A DNA stretch of 64,000 bases from the NCBI GenBank assembly GCA_032821775.1, contig JAVLRN010000003.1:2666001-2730000 (forward strand), given 5' to 3'. Below the pieces are notes generated by a model. That model made no database searches. It was not told the DNA's origin and saw only the letters and a program-made list of their open reading frames with translations. The stretch comes from Sanguinoderma infundibulare. Taxonomy: Eukaryota > Basidiomycota > Agaricomycetes > Polyporales > Polyporaceae. How positions within the stretch are numbered: the stretch's first letter is position 1; each line of letters opens with the position of its first letter. The position numbers and the translations under genes are program-made. Below are positions 34,475-48,201 of the stretch, in pieces.

Positions 34475-37400
34475 ATGCACGACGAGTCGGACGAGGAGGA
34501 ATTCGTGTACCCCGGCGCAGGTGCCGACGAATATCCCGCGCCATATTCCGACGCGGATGATGATGACTCTGCGACGGCCTTCGAGTACACGTCCCAGCAA
34601 GAGGATGAGGGGTCCGTGACAGTGTTCGAGTACACGTCCCAGGAAGAGGATGAGGACGAGCCACCACAAGGCCTGCAGCAGGTGCTAATGTCCCCCACTC
34701 CACGCGCCACGACCCCGACGCCAGGACCTCTCGTCCAACAGCAGGCTCCTTCCCCTATCCCGCCCAAGCATCATCCGTCCCCGGCCCAACTGGAAGCGCT
34801 CCACGCCGCGGCGGCCTCGGGCGACCTCCGACGCGTCCAGACGGAGTTCAGGAAGGCCGTGCGCGCGGACGACGTGGAGCCGTTCGAGCTCGCGAACGAC
34901 GCCTCGCCCCGGACGGGCCTCACGGCGTTACACGCGGCCGCGAGCCGCGGGTGGCTGGACGTGGTGAAGTGGCGTACGTGTTCTCACCGCATCTTTTACG
35001 TGTTTCTGACCCGTTTGCGCCTGCGCCCGCCTGGCTTTTCTCGTTCACCGTACGTGGCACAGTCGTGGAGGAATGCGGCGCGATACCGGACATCGAGGAC
35101 AAGGAGGGCGAGGTACGCTCGGGTGCTTGCTTGCCTATCTTGGTGTGTTGTCGCTGGATTTGGGTCGCTGACGCGACGACGGCGCGCGTGTGCTGCTTCT
35201 CGTTGTGCAGACGGCGCTGCACAAGGCTGCGTTGAACGGGCATTTGAGCGTCATTATGTATTTGCTCCCGGAGAAGGCGGACGTGCACGCGAAGGATGCG
35301 GACGGGTGGACTGCGCTGCATAACGCGTGCTCCAAGGTGAGCCCTTCTCTACTTCCCCGGACGAGCTGTGTTTCCTGACGTGCTGCCAGGGTTACTTGGA
35401 CATTGTCCGCTGGCTCTGCGAAAGCGGAGGTGCAACGTCTGAGATTGACGGAGCGCCGGGCGTGGATGTGCGTAGCGAGGGCGGATGGACACCGTTAAGT
35501 GAGCGCGCCAGTGTTTGGAAGTTCTCTTCATCTTACGAGCTTGCTTGCATTCAGTGAATGCTGCATCAAAGGGCCATTTGCCAATTGTTTTGTACCTTCT
35601 TACCAAGCAGCAGGCCGACCCACTAGTGAGGAATAACTGGGGAGAGACTGCATACGACGTCGCCTCGGCCGTCTTCGAAATTTGGGTCTGCGAGGTAAGC
35701 ACGTTGCAGGCATGCGCTCCACTTTGGTTTTCATGTCGGTTGCAGGTTCTCCAACGGTTTGAATCGGAGAAGTGGCGCGACTCGAGCGTTCCTTACAATC
35801 CGTTGGGGGTACACACTACTGTTCCTCTAGTATTGTATGAAAACCAGCGACTCGATCTTCGTCTGAAGACGCTGGCCGTCTCCGGCGGCCGCCCCAAGTT
35901 CTCAGCTTCGGGACTGGGTCGACGCGGACGCCAGGCGCCGTTTGAGCTTGTCCTGCCCGTCCCTTCTGAGACGAATGGCAAGAAGATTGGCGCGTGGCGT
36001 AGCGACGTTCAGCTCCCTCTTCGTGAGGATCCATTCACTTTACCCAAACCTGGCTCATCACGCGAAGGCGCCGAACGCAGTCACTTTTGGCTGTGAGTAC
36101 GACAAACTATAACCTTCTACCCGAGTTAACATCTGATATTTGGCAGGTCGGACTGGACTTTGGATGTCACTCCTCCCGGAGTCGATGCGCAGGAAGGATG
36201 GCAGTACGCACACTCGTTCTCCGATCCTGACGACCAATGGGTTTCCGAGCCGCCACCACAACTGGAACGTCTCCTTAGCGGCAGCGGCGCAGTCGCTGTT
36301 GGGCTAGGAGGCGGAAGCTCTCGCAGCCGAAGCAGCAGCCATGGAAGCACCAGCACCAGCACCCACTCCCCCCAGGCGTGGGTGCGGCGCCGCCGGTGGG
36401 TGCGCGTGATGCGGCGCAGACTCGATATACCCCCGTTGCCGTTCCTTTTGCCGGACGGCGCAATGTACTATCTCGCCGATGGGCACCTTATACCCTACGT
36501 CGACCACGGAGATGGCGAGAGCGATTTTGGAGGAAGTGACGGACAAGAGATGAGTGCGATGCCTACTACCGGCCTTGGCTCGCAAGATTATGTGGCGCGG
36601 GCGAGGTATCTCGTCGGCACGCCTCATCCGGACGACGGTGACATGAGCTCTGCGCTCGAGGCGAGGCGGATGATTGCGAAGCTGGAGCGCGCCACGACGG
36701 AGCTTCGGCAAGGTCTCCTCGGTGAGTTGTCTTTCATAATTGGTCGATATGGTTTAATGCTGATGGTTGGCAGGTGACGACGACAACGAGCGAAAGATAC
36801 AGGCCGAAGTGCTCCTGAATGCGTATAATCGGGAACTCGAGCGGAGAAGGCTCGCTGCCGGGGCCCAAGGTTTGCTCATCTCTGGCGATGGTGAGCTCAC
36901 CGTTTTGTGCACGTCATGGCCGACTGGTTGCTTAACGGTATCTACAGATGATATTGACCTCGACGATGACGACGATGACGAAGAGTTCCATTACCCTGGC
37001 GCTTCTTCTTTTGTTGAGACGACTACTCGCGCGGCCTCAATACGGTCCACGACGACGGACTATTTCGGTCGCGCTTCCAGCTCTAGGGGACCGACAGACC
37101 TTACGCCACACCTGTCCCAAGCTCCAGAGTTCCGTGTGCCTACCCACGAAGCGCCCCAGAAGGTCCTTACTCCAAGGTGGTCTGCGCCTTCCCCTCATAG
37201 CCTGCATGCGACCTGGGAGCGGGATGACCAAGTGTCCGAGTGTCGCGAATGTCGTCGTCGCTTCACTTTCCTGAACCGCAGAGTGAGTCCACTTGTGCCC
37301 CGTGATAGTTTTTATGCTGATGGCACATGTATTGTAGCATGTAGGTTGAGCCATTACCCTAACCTTCCCGACAACTACTGACATTTAGTCAGCATTGCCG

Positions 37401-38084
37401 TCGCTGCGGACGCATATTCTGCGACCGCTGTTCATCACACAGGGTCCTCCTCGACCCCTCGGATATCGTGCATGACCCTTCGTTCCCGGATGCGCCTCCA
37501 GCCGCAACCCAGCAACGTGTCTGCCAAAACTGTTATGAGGAGGTCACGGCAACGATCCCTAACGGCCTGGCGGCGTCGCGCACGAACTCTCTGGAGCGCA
37601 TATTCATCGATCAAAGACGGCTCAATGTGCCAAGTCCTACACGGGCGCAGTCCAGCTCCCAGCTTAGCGACCTTGCCGAGTGAGTTACACTCGAATGATA
37701 ACTCCCCAGACCACGTACTGACGACGCCCACAGGTGTCCCGTCTGCCAAATCGCGCTGTCAGATCTGGGGCCACCTCAAGTCCAGGAGTCGCACGTGAAG
37801 TTTTGTTTGGAGGGCGGTACGGGCCAGCCGCCTCAAAGTGCGAAGTACCTGGTGTACAAGCTGCCCGCCGAGAGCGCGCTGATCGGGACAGAGTGCGTGA
37901 TCTGCCTGGAGGAGTTCGTCAAGGGATCTACGGTGGCCCGACTGAGCTGCCTGTGCAGTTTCCACAACGGTGAGATCGTCCATGGGTCGTGCTTCCCCGC
38001 ATACACTCATCGCGTTGTTGGCTTCTAGCTTGCCTGTCGTCATGGCTGCAACGCGGACGGAACTGCCCGGTCCACGCCCGCTGA
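34475..38084 (+). CDS. Ankyrin-DysF-FYVE-zinc finger-RING protein, predicted membrane-sensing E3 ubiquitin ligase
   Basis: About 950 residues from twelve exons. Order: acidic Tyr-rich N terminus (1-100); four or five ankyrin repeats (about 105-300: TALHAAASRGWLDVVKWL, TALHKAALNGHLSVIMYLL, TALHNACSKGYLDIVRWL, TPLMNAASKGHLPIVLYLL); a DysF-like region (about 320-515: VPLVLYENQR, SDWTLDV, EGWQYAHSF, VRRRRWVRVMRRR) interrupted by a Ser/Gly insert; a FYVE finger (about 742-815) with all three motifs, WERDD, RRHHCRRCG and RVC; a C-x2-C..H-x3-C finger (CPVCQ, HVKFC) like a UBZ4 type; and a C-terminal RING-H2 (CVICLEEF, LCSFHNACLSSWL, CPVH). The final RING Cys/His come from the last exon. FYVE-RING pairing recalls yeast Pib1 (endosomal E3). 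PI3P binding and E3 activity are inferred from intact ligands. Confidence 0.85.
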
Positions 38085-38085
38085 G

Positions 38086-38132
38086 AACATATGATTTGAG
38101 AGGAAAACGCGGTTCCCCTAAAATCATATGTT
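38086..38132. repeat. Inverted repeat / hairpin just after the FYVE-RING stop codon
   Basis: Perfect 12-bp arms (38086-38097 AACATATGATTT, 38121-38132 its reverse complement). The 23-base loop contains a second small stem (GGAA 38102-38105 with TTCC 38113-38116). It begins two bases after the stop at 38082-38084, in the predicted 3' UTR, and also lies in the 3' flank of the convergent gene. No T-run of a terminator type follows. Confidence 0.85.
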
Positions 38133-38305
38133 TAGGTGTAAGGATGGCTTCCACGATTTATCCCTTGACGCTAGTTCTAGTATGCTGTCTTTCCGAATAT
38201 GTTCCTGGATGTTATGCCTACTGCTACACATTAATCGTTACATTGCACATAAGATACGCATCACCGCAATGGAGACGTCTACTACTCTTCGCGTGGTATG
38301 GACTT

Positions 38306-39346
38306 TCATGACCGAATCCGCGATTCGTCGATGCGGATGATACCGGATAGGTCTTCGTAGTCTGGCTCGATAATGTCTTGCCCTTTGATCCCGTCGTCTT
38401 GGTCGTCTTCGTCAAACCAGGCCGGACGTCCTTCTCCCTCTCCTTCCTCCTCTTCATCGTCGTCGTCGTCTTCGAGATCGGAATCGGTGGGTTTGTATGT
38501 GCTGTTCGGGACCATCAGATAAAGTTGTATACACGTCCAAGATGAATGACGCACAGGAAGGCAAGCATCCGCGCGTCCTTCTCCGCCCGCGTGAGGTGTT
38601 CGCCAGGGATGACATCTCCCCTCCTCCTTCGCCTCTCGATCACGCGCGCCTTGTGCTCTTGCTCTCGTTGGTAGGTCTCGCGCAGAATGTTGGTCGCCTC
38701 GTCGTACGACATGCTTCCGGCAGCCGCTCCGCCTCCTCGTGACCCGGTAGGATTCTAAGTTCAAGGCAGCAGTGGCGCATACATGAGTGAGGTCGAACGA
38801 ACATCAAGCACCAGAGCTTGAAGGACGTGTTTCTTACCCATCGTGCGAGCGCCCGCGCTTTTGCGCCAATCGGCCTGTACTCGCTCGGAGGCGGCGGCGG
38901 CGGCGGAGGCAGCGGGGTGGGGTCGACGCTCATGGATTCGTCTTCCTCGATCTTGGTCTGCTCCAGCTGCGATCGGATGCTCTCGACGCCGAGGTCGTTC
39001 AGGCGGGCCCGGATGGCGGACTGCTGGTCCTCGAGCTGCTTGATGAAGTGCGAGCTGGACGCGGACCTGGCGCGGAAGAAGGTCAGGCGGGATGCATGCA
39101 TGACGGGTTACGGACGGGGATCGCGAAACTCGAGAGGCAATCGGGCACTCACGTCTCGGCTAGGATGCGCGCGTTGTGGTTGTACCGCTCCTGGAGCTCC
39201 GCGGGGGCGAGGTTGGTTATGGATGCGTTGGTGAGGATGGCCTTGACGCCGTCCGGTTTCGGAGGACGGCGCATGAAGGAGGGCAGGTCGCCACCTGTGG
39301 TTGCTCTTCGGGCCCGGGTGGGGGACTTGCTCGGTGACGGCGGCAT
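38306..39346 (-). CDS. Unrecognised acidic/coiled-coil protein
   Basis: I do not recognise the family. It starts MPPSPSKSPTRARRAT (basic, Ser/Pro). A short conserved-looking block follows (PSFMRRPPKPDGVKAILTNA), then ITNLAPAELQERYNHNARIL and a helix with heptad character (HFIKQLEDQQSAIRARL, LEQTKIEEDE), an eight-Pro run, a second charged helix (YDEATNILRETYQREQEH, then ARVIERRRRRG), a highly acidic D/E run and an end IIRIDESRIRS. Four exons; the frame is continuous only with introns at about 39151-39070, 38835-38757 and 38562-38500. Composition suggests a nuclear or cytosolic scaffold; that is a guess. It converges with the FYVE-RING gene and shares its 221-base 3' flank. Confidence 0.65.
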
Positions 39347-39832
39347 GGTCTTGCGGGGTGCAGGCAGCTGTGGGTGTTGGGATAATAGAGGCAAGGGCGA
39401 GAGGAACGGGAAGCGGTCGGGAACGCGAAGTTGTTGGGGGCTTATATAGCGCGGGTGGAGGTTGTAGTCTGGCCGATCAGCATGTACGTACGCCCGCGGA
39501 ACCTTCTCACCCCAAATGACGCCCTCGTCCTGGCCATTGCCGCGCCAGACAGGCTGTACTCAACACCACCATTGCTGCCAAAGCCGCTTTGGGAAACACG
39601 TTGTTGTTACAGTTTTACAGCACAATACGCAGTACCCCGCAACTAGATCCGATGCACAGCTATGCTACACGTAGACAAACGTAACATGCACGAGGACGAC
39701 TGACTCGATACAATACACTAACACGAGGTACGACAAGCGAATAACCGAAATTGGAAAGCAGCACAACAGAGCAAATCGGATATATATTACACAGTCAAGC
39801 ATTCCTGGGATCACGAAAGTCGCTTGCTATTC
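39347..39832. other. Intergenic region upstream of the acidic protein gene, downstream of PI31
   Basis: 486 bases between two minus-strand genes. The stretch 39640-39800 is A/C-rich on the plus strand and fits the 3' UTR of PI31. No gene was found. Confidence 0.4.
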
Positions 39833-40960
39833 CTACATGAACATGTCTCGCTGTGAAACGCAAAGTGAGCGAAAGCAAAGACGGATCCGGAAGTCACTCA
39901 CCGAACCGGGAGGAGGGAACTCGTCGTTATCCGGTTCCTGGCCGCCGAAGGGGCCACCACGGCCCCCGGGGGGCATACGACCTGGGAAAGGCGCACCAGG
40001 ACCGATACCAGGGCCAACAGGGTCGAAGCGAGCACCAGGGGGTGCGCCCAGAGGAGGAAGGTAGCCATCGCCACCCCATGGACCCATCCCGCCTGGACCA
40101 GGACCACGCATGCCAGGGCCGAAGATAGGATGGTTCGGGCCCACGAACATGCCATCGCCTCCATTGTCAGGGAACAGCGGAGGAGGAGCGAAGGGGTTAC
40201 CGGGAAATGGGTCCCGGTCACGCCTCCCAATTTCGAGTGGGTTACGAGGCGGAGGATACCCGAACGGGGGCCGCAAGGGAGGAAGGGGGGGCTCTTCAGG
40301 CCGTGGTCTCGCAGGGGGGGCTTCGGGTACTGGTGCCCGAGGCTGGCTCGAACCTGCGCTCGTCTCCGTGGTCGTCTCGGTGTAACCGTCCTTACGAAGG
40401 CCCGGAATCAGCTTCTGAACCGTGGTGAGTTTGAACTGGGCGATGAAGTCATCGACGCGGTTGGACGAGATGAAACCGTGGACAAGCGGCGCAGAACTCG
40501 AGGATAAGTCATGAGGGAAGAACGAAGGGGAGGAGAAGTCGTTTGTGGGGATATCAAGACTAGCAGCCTTATCTGTCTGTTGAAGTACACTGTGATAAGC
40601 AGGACGTTGGTAGTACACGAGGATAGGGCTCACCTCAATGGCGATCGAGCTGATTAGGGTGCGGCTTCCGAGCTTCACCACTTTCACGACGAACTCCAGG
40701 CTACTCTGCTCATGCCTGTACTTAAACGCATAGTTACCAGACCCATGCTGATTCCACTCTCCCGGGAGCACGTTGTTTTCGAAAGTACGCGATGGAGCGG
40801 TCTCGTCTAGGCCAGTAAGACGGAAGCCTAGGACGGTCAACGCAGTGTGCACCAAGGCGGCAATCGCATCCTGTTGTGACTCGAGTGTTTTCTTCTCGGA
40901 AGGGAGTGTATTTGGCAAGGTATGCAGGAGAGCCGAGGCGTCGAGGATATTCGCAGCCAT
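39833..40960 (-). CDS. Proteasome inhibitor/regulator PI31
   Basis: PI31 (PSMF1; Fub1 in yeast) binds the 20S proteasome and helps in its assembly or transport. It starts MAANILDASALLHTLPN. The N-terminal FP (Fbxo7/PI31) domain, about residues 10-190, is recognisable by ALVHTALTVLGFRLTGLD, LPGEWNQHGSGNYAFKYRH and LEFVVKVVKLGSRTLISS. The rest is Pro/Gly-rich (FGYPPPRNPLEIGRRD, RFDPVGPGIGPGAP) and finishes FPPPGS-RDMFM, where the last six codons (RDMFM plus stop) come from a final small exon after a 50-nt intron. Pro/Gly-rich C termini ending near D-hydrophobic residues are typical. Three exons, about 335 residues. Divergent from PRP5, with 218 bases between start codons. Confidence 0.9.
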   Translation of the reverse strand: MAANILDASALLHTLPNTLPSEKKTLESQQDAIAALVHTALTVLGFRLTGLDETAPSRTFENNVLPGEWNQHGSGNYAFKYRHEQSSLEFVVKVVKLGSRTLISSIAIEVSPILVYYQRPAYHSVLQQTDKAASLDIPTNDFSSPSFFPHDLSSSSAPLVHGFISSNRVDDFIAQFKLTTVQKLIPGLRKDGYTETTTETSAGSSQPRAPVPEAPPARPRPEEPPLPPLRPPFGYPPPRNPLEIGRRDRDPFPGNPFAPPPLFPDNGGDGMFVGPNHPIFGPGMRGPGPGGMGPWGGDGYLPPLGAPPGARFDPVGPGIGPGAPFPGRMPPGGRGGPFGGQEPDNDEFPPPGSVSDFRIRLCFRSLCVSQRDMFM

Positions 40961-41178
40961 GGCGAGAGTAAGAGTCAAGAGAGGTTAGCACTGCAGGGGA
41001 CTGTACTTGTGTTAAGCAGTCATACACAGCGTAATTACGCAATGCTTCCAAACTCGGCACCGAGTACAACAGGACCAAACAGGCAGAGTGAGCGCTTAAG
41101 AGAACACCCTTGCTTCTTGCCGCGACCATCGAGGCACGACTCCCCGACTGGCTTGCAGCTCTCCCCCTCTCGCTCATC
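40961..41178. promoter_or_regulatory. Compact divergent promoter PI31/PRP5
   Basis: Only 218 bases separate two start codons, so the genes must share a bidirectional promoter. Pyrimidine-rich sequence precedes PRP5 (41155-41178). No TATA box is seen, as expected for housekeeping genes. Confidence 0.5.
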
Positions 41179-44870
<3,692 letters not shown>

Positions 44871-45401
44871 GGTTAAGCTGTGGGAGCCGGTGTTCGGTGT
44901 GTTTAGTAGCTGTCAACGCTGAGTAGCTTCGGCTTCTTCATCCTGATGAGTGCGAGAGCTGTGTTTGTTTGGTAGCGTCGTGTGTTGAAGATTCGATCAG
45001 GACGTATTCCGAGAAGAACGGGAACTGGTTTGGGTGTGGGAGCGCAGAAGATGGGCCGGTCAGGCGGTGCCGCGGGAAGATTTGGTCGCCCCTGCTGGGA
45101 GCGGCCACGATCGAGACGGACGTCGGCTCAGACTGCTGACTGCACTGCGCACAAGGCCCGGTTCAACAGCCTATTATGGTCCTTAACATCTCGTTAATAG
45201 CTCATTAACACCTTTTTCTAATAGTCGATTACCCCGATCGGTGAATGCAAGGTTCGACTTCCTGCCGGGTAAAGGGTTGGTGGCCGTTCATCGACTACAA
45301 ATCCCGAATGACAATCCGGTGGTTCGAATCATATATACCCCTTCTCGTTCCGGGAAGGTTTCTCGTGCCCTTCCCGACCCTCCCTTCTCTCCTCCCCGTC
45401 C
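44871..45401. other. Intergenic region PRP5/MFS transporter
   Basis: 531 bases: a 3' flank and promoter for two plus-strand genes. A TATA-like ATATATA lies at 45331-45337, 65-70 bases before the MFS start. An AT-rich patch (45180-45235) next to tRNA-box-like words was examined and rejected as a tRNA. Confidence 0.45.
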
Positions 45402-47594
45402 ATGTCGGCCGCGGACCAGGACAACACCCTCCCTATGGAGCCCCCCAAGGCGTCCAGGACACCGACTGTCTCGACCGGAACTCTTGTTCCTATGCCTGTA
45501 GAGACTGCTCTTGACCCCGTAGAAAAGGCGAAGGGTACGGACGTCCCTCATGGTGGTGAGGGAGAGTCCGCTTTCCCCGAAGACAAGAAGGTGCGTACCT
45601 TACTACGACATACCAGCACGGTGGGCGGCCGTGGGCGCTCACCATTCGCACGCGGTCAGGAAGAAGCGCTAGAAAACGCGGAGGACGACTGGACCCACGA
45701 TCCCATCAACCCAAGAAATTGGTCTGTTCGCAAGAAATGGGTCATGGTTTCGATTGTACGCTTGCCACTTTATTTGCTATCTTTATATGATGTGTAGTAT
45801 TGACCACCTGCTTGCCCGGCTTCTGCAGATATCGTTGTACACTTTCGTCACGCCCTTGGGATCGTCCATGATGGCCCCCGCCCTTCCGGACATTGCTGCA
45901 CACTATGGTATCACGAACCAGACGGTGATCGCTGCGACGCTCAGTGTGTTCCTGGTCACGTTCGCAATCGGTCCACTATTCCTTGCACCGTTGTCCGAAA
46001 TCTACGGTCGTACCTGGGTACGTCGTCGATCTCAGCGCGAGGGCGCATAACGCTTATGCTCTCATACGTTTAGGTGATGCATATCAATAATCTGCTCTTC
46101 CTGGCATTCAACTTTGGATGTGCATATGCGCCCACAACCGCTGACTTGATTGGCTTCCGTGTTCTGGGTATGCCTTTCGTCACTGGTTCCTGGGAGTGCG
46201 TTGACACGTGCCGTTTTAGCTGGTTTTGCGGGGAGCGCGCCCATTGCGTGTGGCGGAGGGACGATCAGCGACCTCTTCTCCGAGAAGGAACGCGCGTCTG
46301 CCATGGCCATCTACACGCTCGGCCCGCTGTTGGGACCCGTCATCGGGCCCATAGCCGGTGGTTTCATCGCGCAGTCCATCGGGTTCCGATACATTTACGT
46401 TCTCGTCGCCGGTCTCTCCTTCGTCGCTGCCCTGCTCGGCATCCCCTTCCTGCGAGAGACCTATCACCCCGTCATCCGTCTGCGGCGTGCGAAGAAGTCC
46501 GCGGATCCTGAAGCCGCTGCGCGCTTGCATCCTCACCTCGTTCAAGAACACGGCGGGGGCCTGCACCGGCTGTGGGTTGACATGAAGCGACCCTTCATTC
46601 TTCTCACAAGGAGCATCATCTGTTTCTTGCTGAGCGCGTACATGGCCCTGTGAGCTTTGCATATCGTTATCCACTATCGGCGTGCTGACAGTCTCTTGGT
46701 GCAGCATGTATGGTGCGGAAAATAACTGAATCCGACGCTTTTCGTGGCGTTTGCTGACTTCCTAACACAGGCATTTACTACCTCATGTTCTCCACCTTCC
46801 CCGGTACGCCAGGTGTTGCAGCTTTGACGTCCTACCATCATTGACCGACGTGATGCGCCAGCCGTCTTCACCGGCATTTACCATTTCAGCATCGGCACGG
46901 GAGGCCTGGCCTACATCGGGCTTGGCATTGGATTCTTCCTTGCAACGGTGTTTGGAGCATACATTTCCGACAGCATGTACGCCAAGGTGTGCATCTCTTT
47001 CCCTGAGCCGCACATCATTGTATTCATTCGTAAATCGCTTCCTGTAGTTGGTGAAAAAACATGGCAGCGGCAAGCCTGAGTTCCGTATCCCGGCTCTGAT
47101 ATTCGGCTCCATCTTCGTCCCCGTCGGCGTTTTGTGGGTTCACTACAATGCCCTCTGTGCATATCCGCGACTGACGTCCTCGCCAGCTGGTATGGATGGT
47201 CTGTGCAAGCGAAAATCCACTGGATCATGCCGATCATTGGCACTGGTATTTTCGGATTCGGGATGATGACCACCTTGTAAGTCCGAGCCGGAGCCGGCTT
47301 GAGAGGACGCTACGTTAACGTCCCCTATCCTCACCCTCGGTTAGCTTGCCCATTCAACTATACCTCGTCGACACCTTCACGTTCGCGGCGAGCGCCCTCG
47401 CCGCTGCATCGGTCTTCCGATCCATGCTTGGGTTTGCCTTTCCCCTGTTTGGCAGCCAGATGTTCGATGCTCTCGGCAACGGCGGAGGCAACTCGCTCCT
47501 CGCCGGACTGGCTATCGCGCTCGGCATCCCCTTCCCAGTCTGGCTCTGGTTCTACGGCGAGAGAATGCGGGCCAACAGTTCATTGGCACGCTGA
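45402..47594 (+). CDS. MFS transporter, DHA1 drug:H+ antiporter-like
   Basis: Twelve-TM major facilitator of the plasma membrane. A long hydrophilic N terminus (MSAADQDNTLPM) with the typical DPINPRNWSVRKKW box precedes TM1. TM1-TM2 read FVTPLGSSMMAPALPDIA and the loop-2/3 signature is PLSEIYGRTWVMH, the motif of fungal DHA1 polyspecific exporters. TM4-TM5 hold AGFAGSAPIACGGGTISDLF and the antiporter motif C (LGPLLGPVIGPIAGGFI). Later helices: YGIYYLMFSTFP, GLGIGFFLATVFGAYISD, WIMPIIGTGIFGFGMMTTF, and the ending GIPFPVWLWFYGERMR. Nine or more introns, including an 8-nt exon (46705-46712). Substrate unknown; no biosynthetic cluster around it. Confidence 0.88.
46705..46712 (+). other. 8-nt microexon in the MFS gene
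   Basis: CATGTATG lies between a 55-nt intron (46650-46704) and a 58-nt intron (46713-46770). With the flanking exons it restores the family sequence A-L-M-Y-G-I-Y-Y. Reading through instead hits a stop (AENN then stop). Confidence 0.7.
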
Positions 47595-48201
47595 CGGTGA
47601 GGCTCTCGGTCACCTCGGGCCTGATCGTCATCTTATCCTCGAGGCCAACACGGCATGATCGCCCATCGTATGCATTCTTACTATAGACGTAATTTATCCT
47701 GCCGAATTACTCTGTCGCGCTTCGGCACTACTGTACCATACGACCCTGGTGCACTCTTGCGACTGTCGCGCGGAGCTGCCTCGCCTAACCCTACCCTAGC
47801 GGGACCTTCAACGGCCCACGTCGCGTCGTACTATTCAATTACAATCCCGGCAGCTGTAGCAGTACTCTCTATTTTATCTTTGGCGCTGGACTGCCGAGGT
47901 CCAAGATCCCCGTCCTCGTGTTGCTAAGTATCATATTCGGACCTGCTGTAAAAGCTATCGTTTGCTGATCAAGTACATGAAGATGCTGGCAGAGCGACAC
48001 GCAGCGCTGCGTGCATTGCACAATCGTTGATGGTCGTACAAGTAACGGCTTCCGGAGGGCCCGGGTTGAGCCAAGAGCTGTCACCTGAAGAGTCAGTCTG
48101 GGGCTGTGTGGCGATGCCGAGACAAAAGCTTGCGAAAGCCAAGGGATACGAGAACCGCACCTAATTGAAGTCGCCGTCGTGTCGTGCCGCGCCGTCAGGC
48201 A
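47595..48201. other. Convergent intergenic region MFS/methyltransferase
   Basis: 607 bases of 3' flanks. The plus-strand open frame at about 47655-47927 shows no family feature and is not called. Nothing else was recognised. Confidence 0.4.

Noticed and set aside
45191..45271. Possible tRNA: A-box-like TAGCTCA at 45198 and B-box-like GGTTCGACTT at 45251
   Set aside because: The acceptor arms do not pair and the T-stem has a mismatch; no clover-leaf can be drawn. At most a decayed tRNA-like or SINE fragment.
46713..46770. MFS gene as a pseudogene because of an in-frame stop after the YGAEN codons
   Set aside because: A GT..AG intron of 58 nt removes the stop and restores the conserved sequence, so the gene appears intact.
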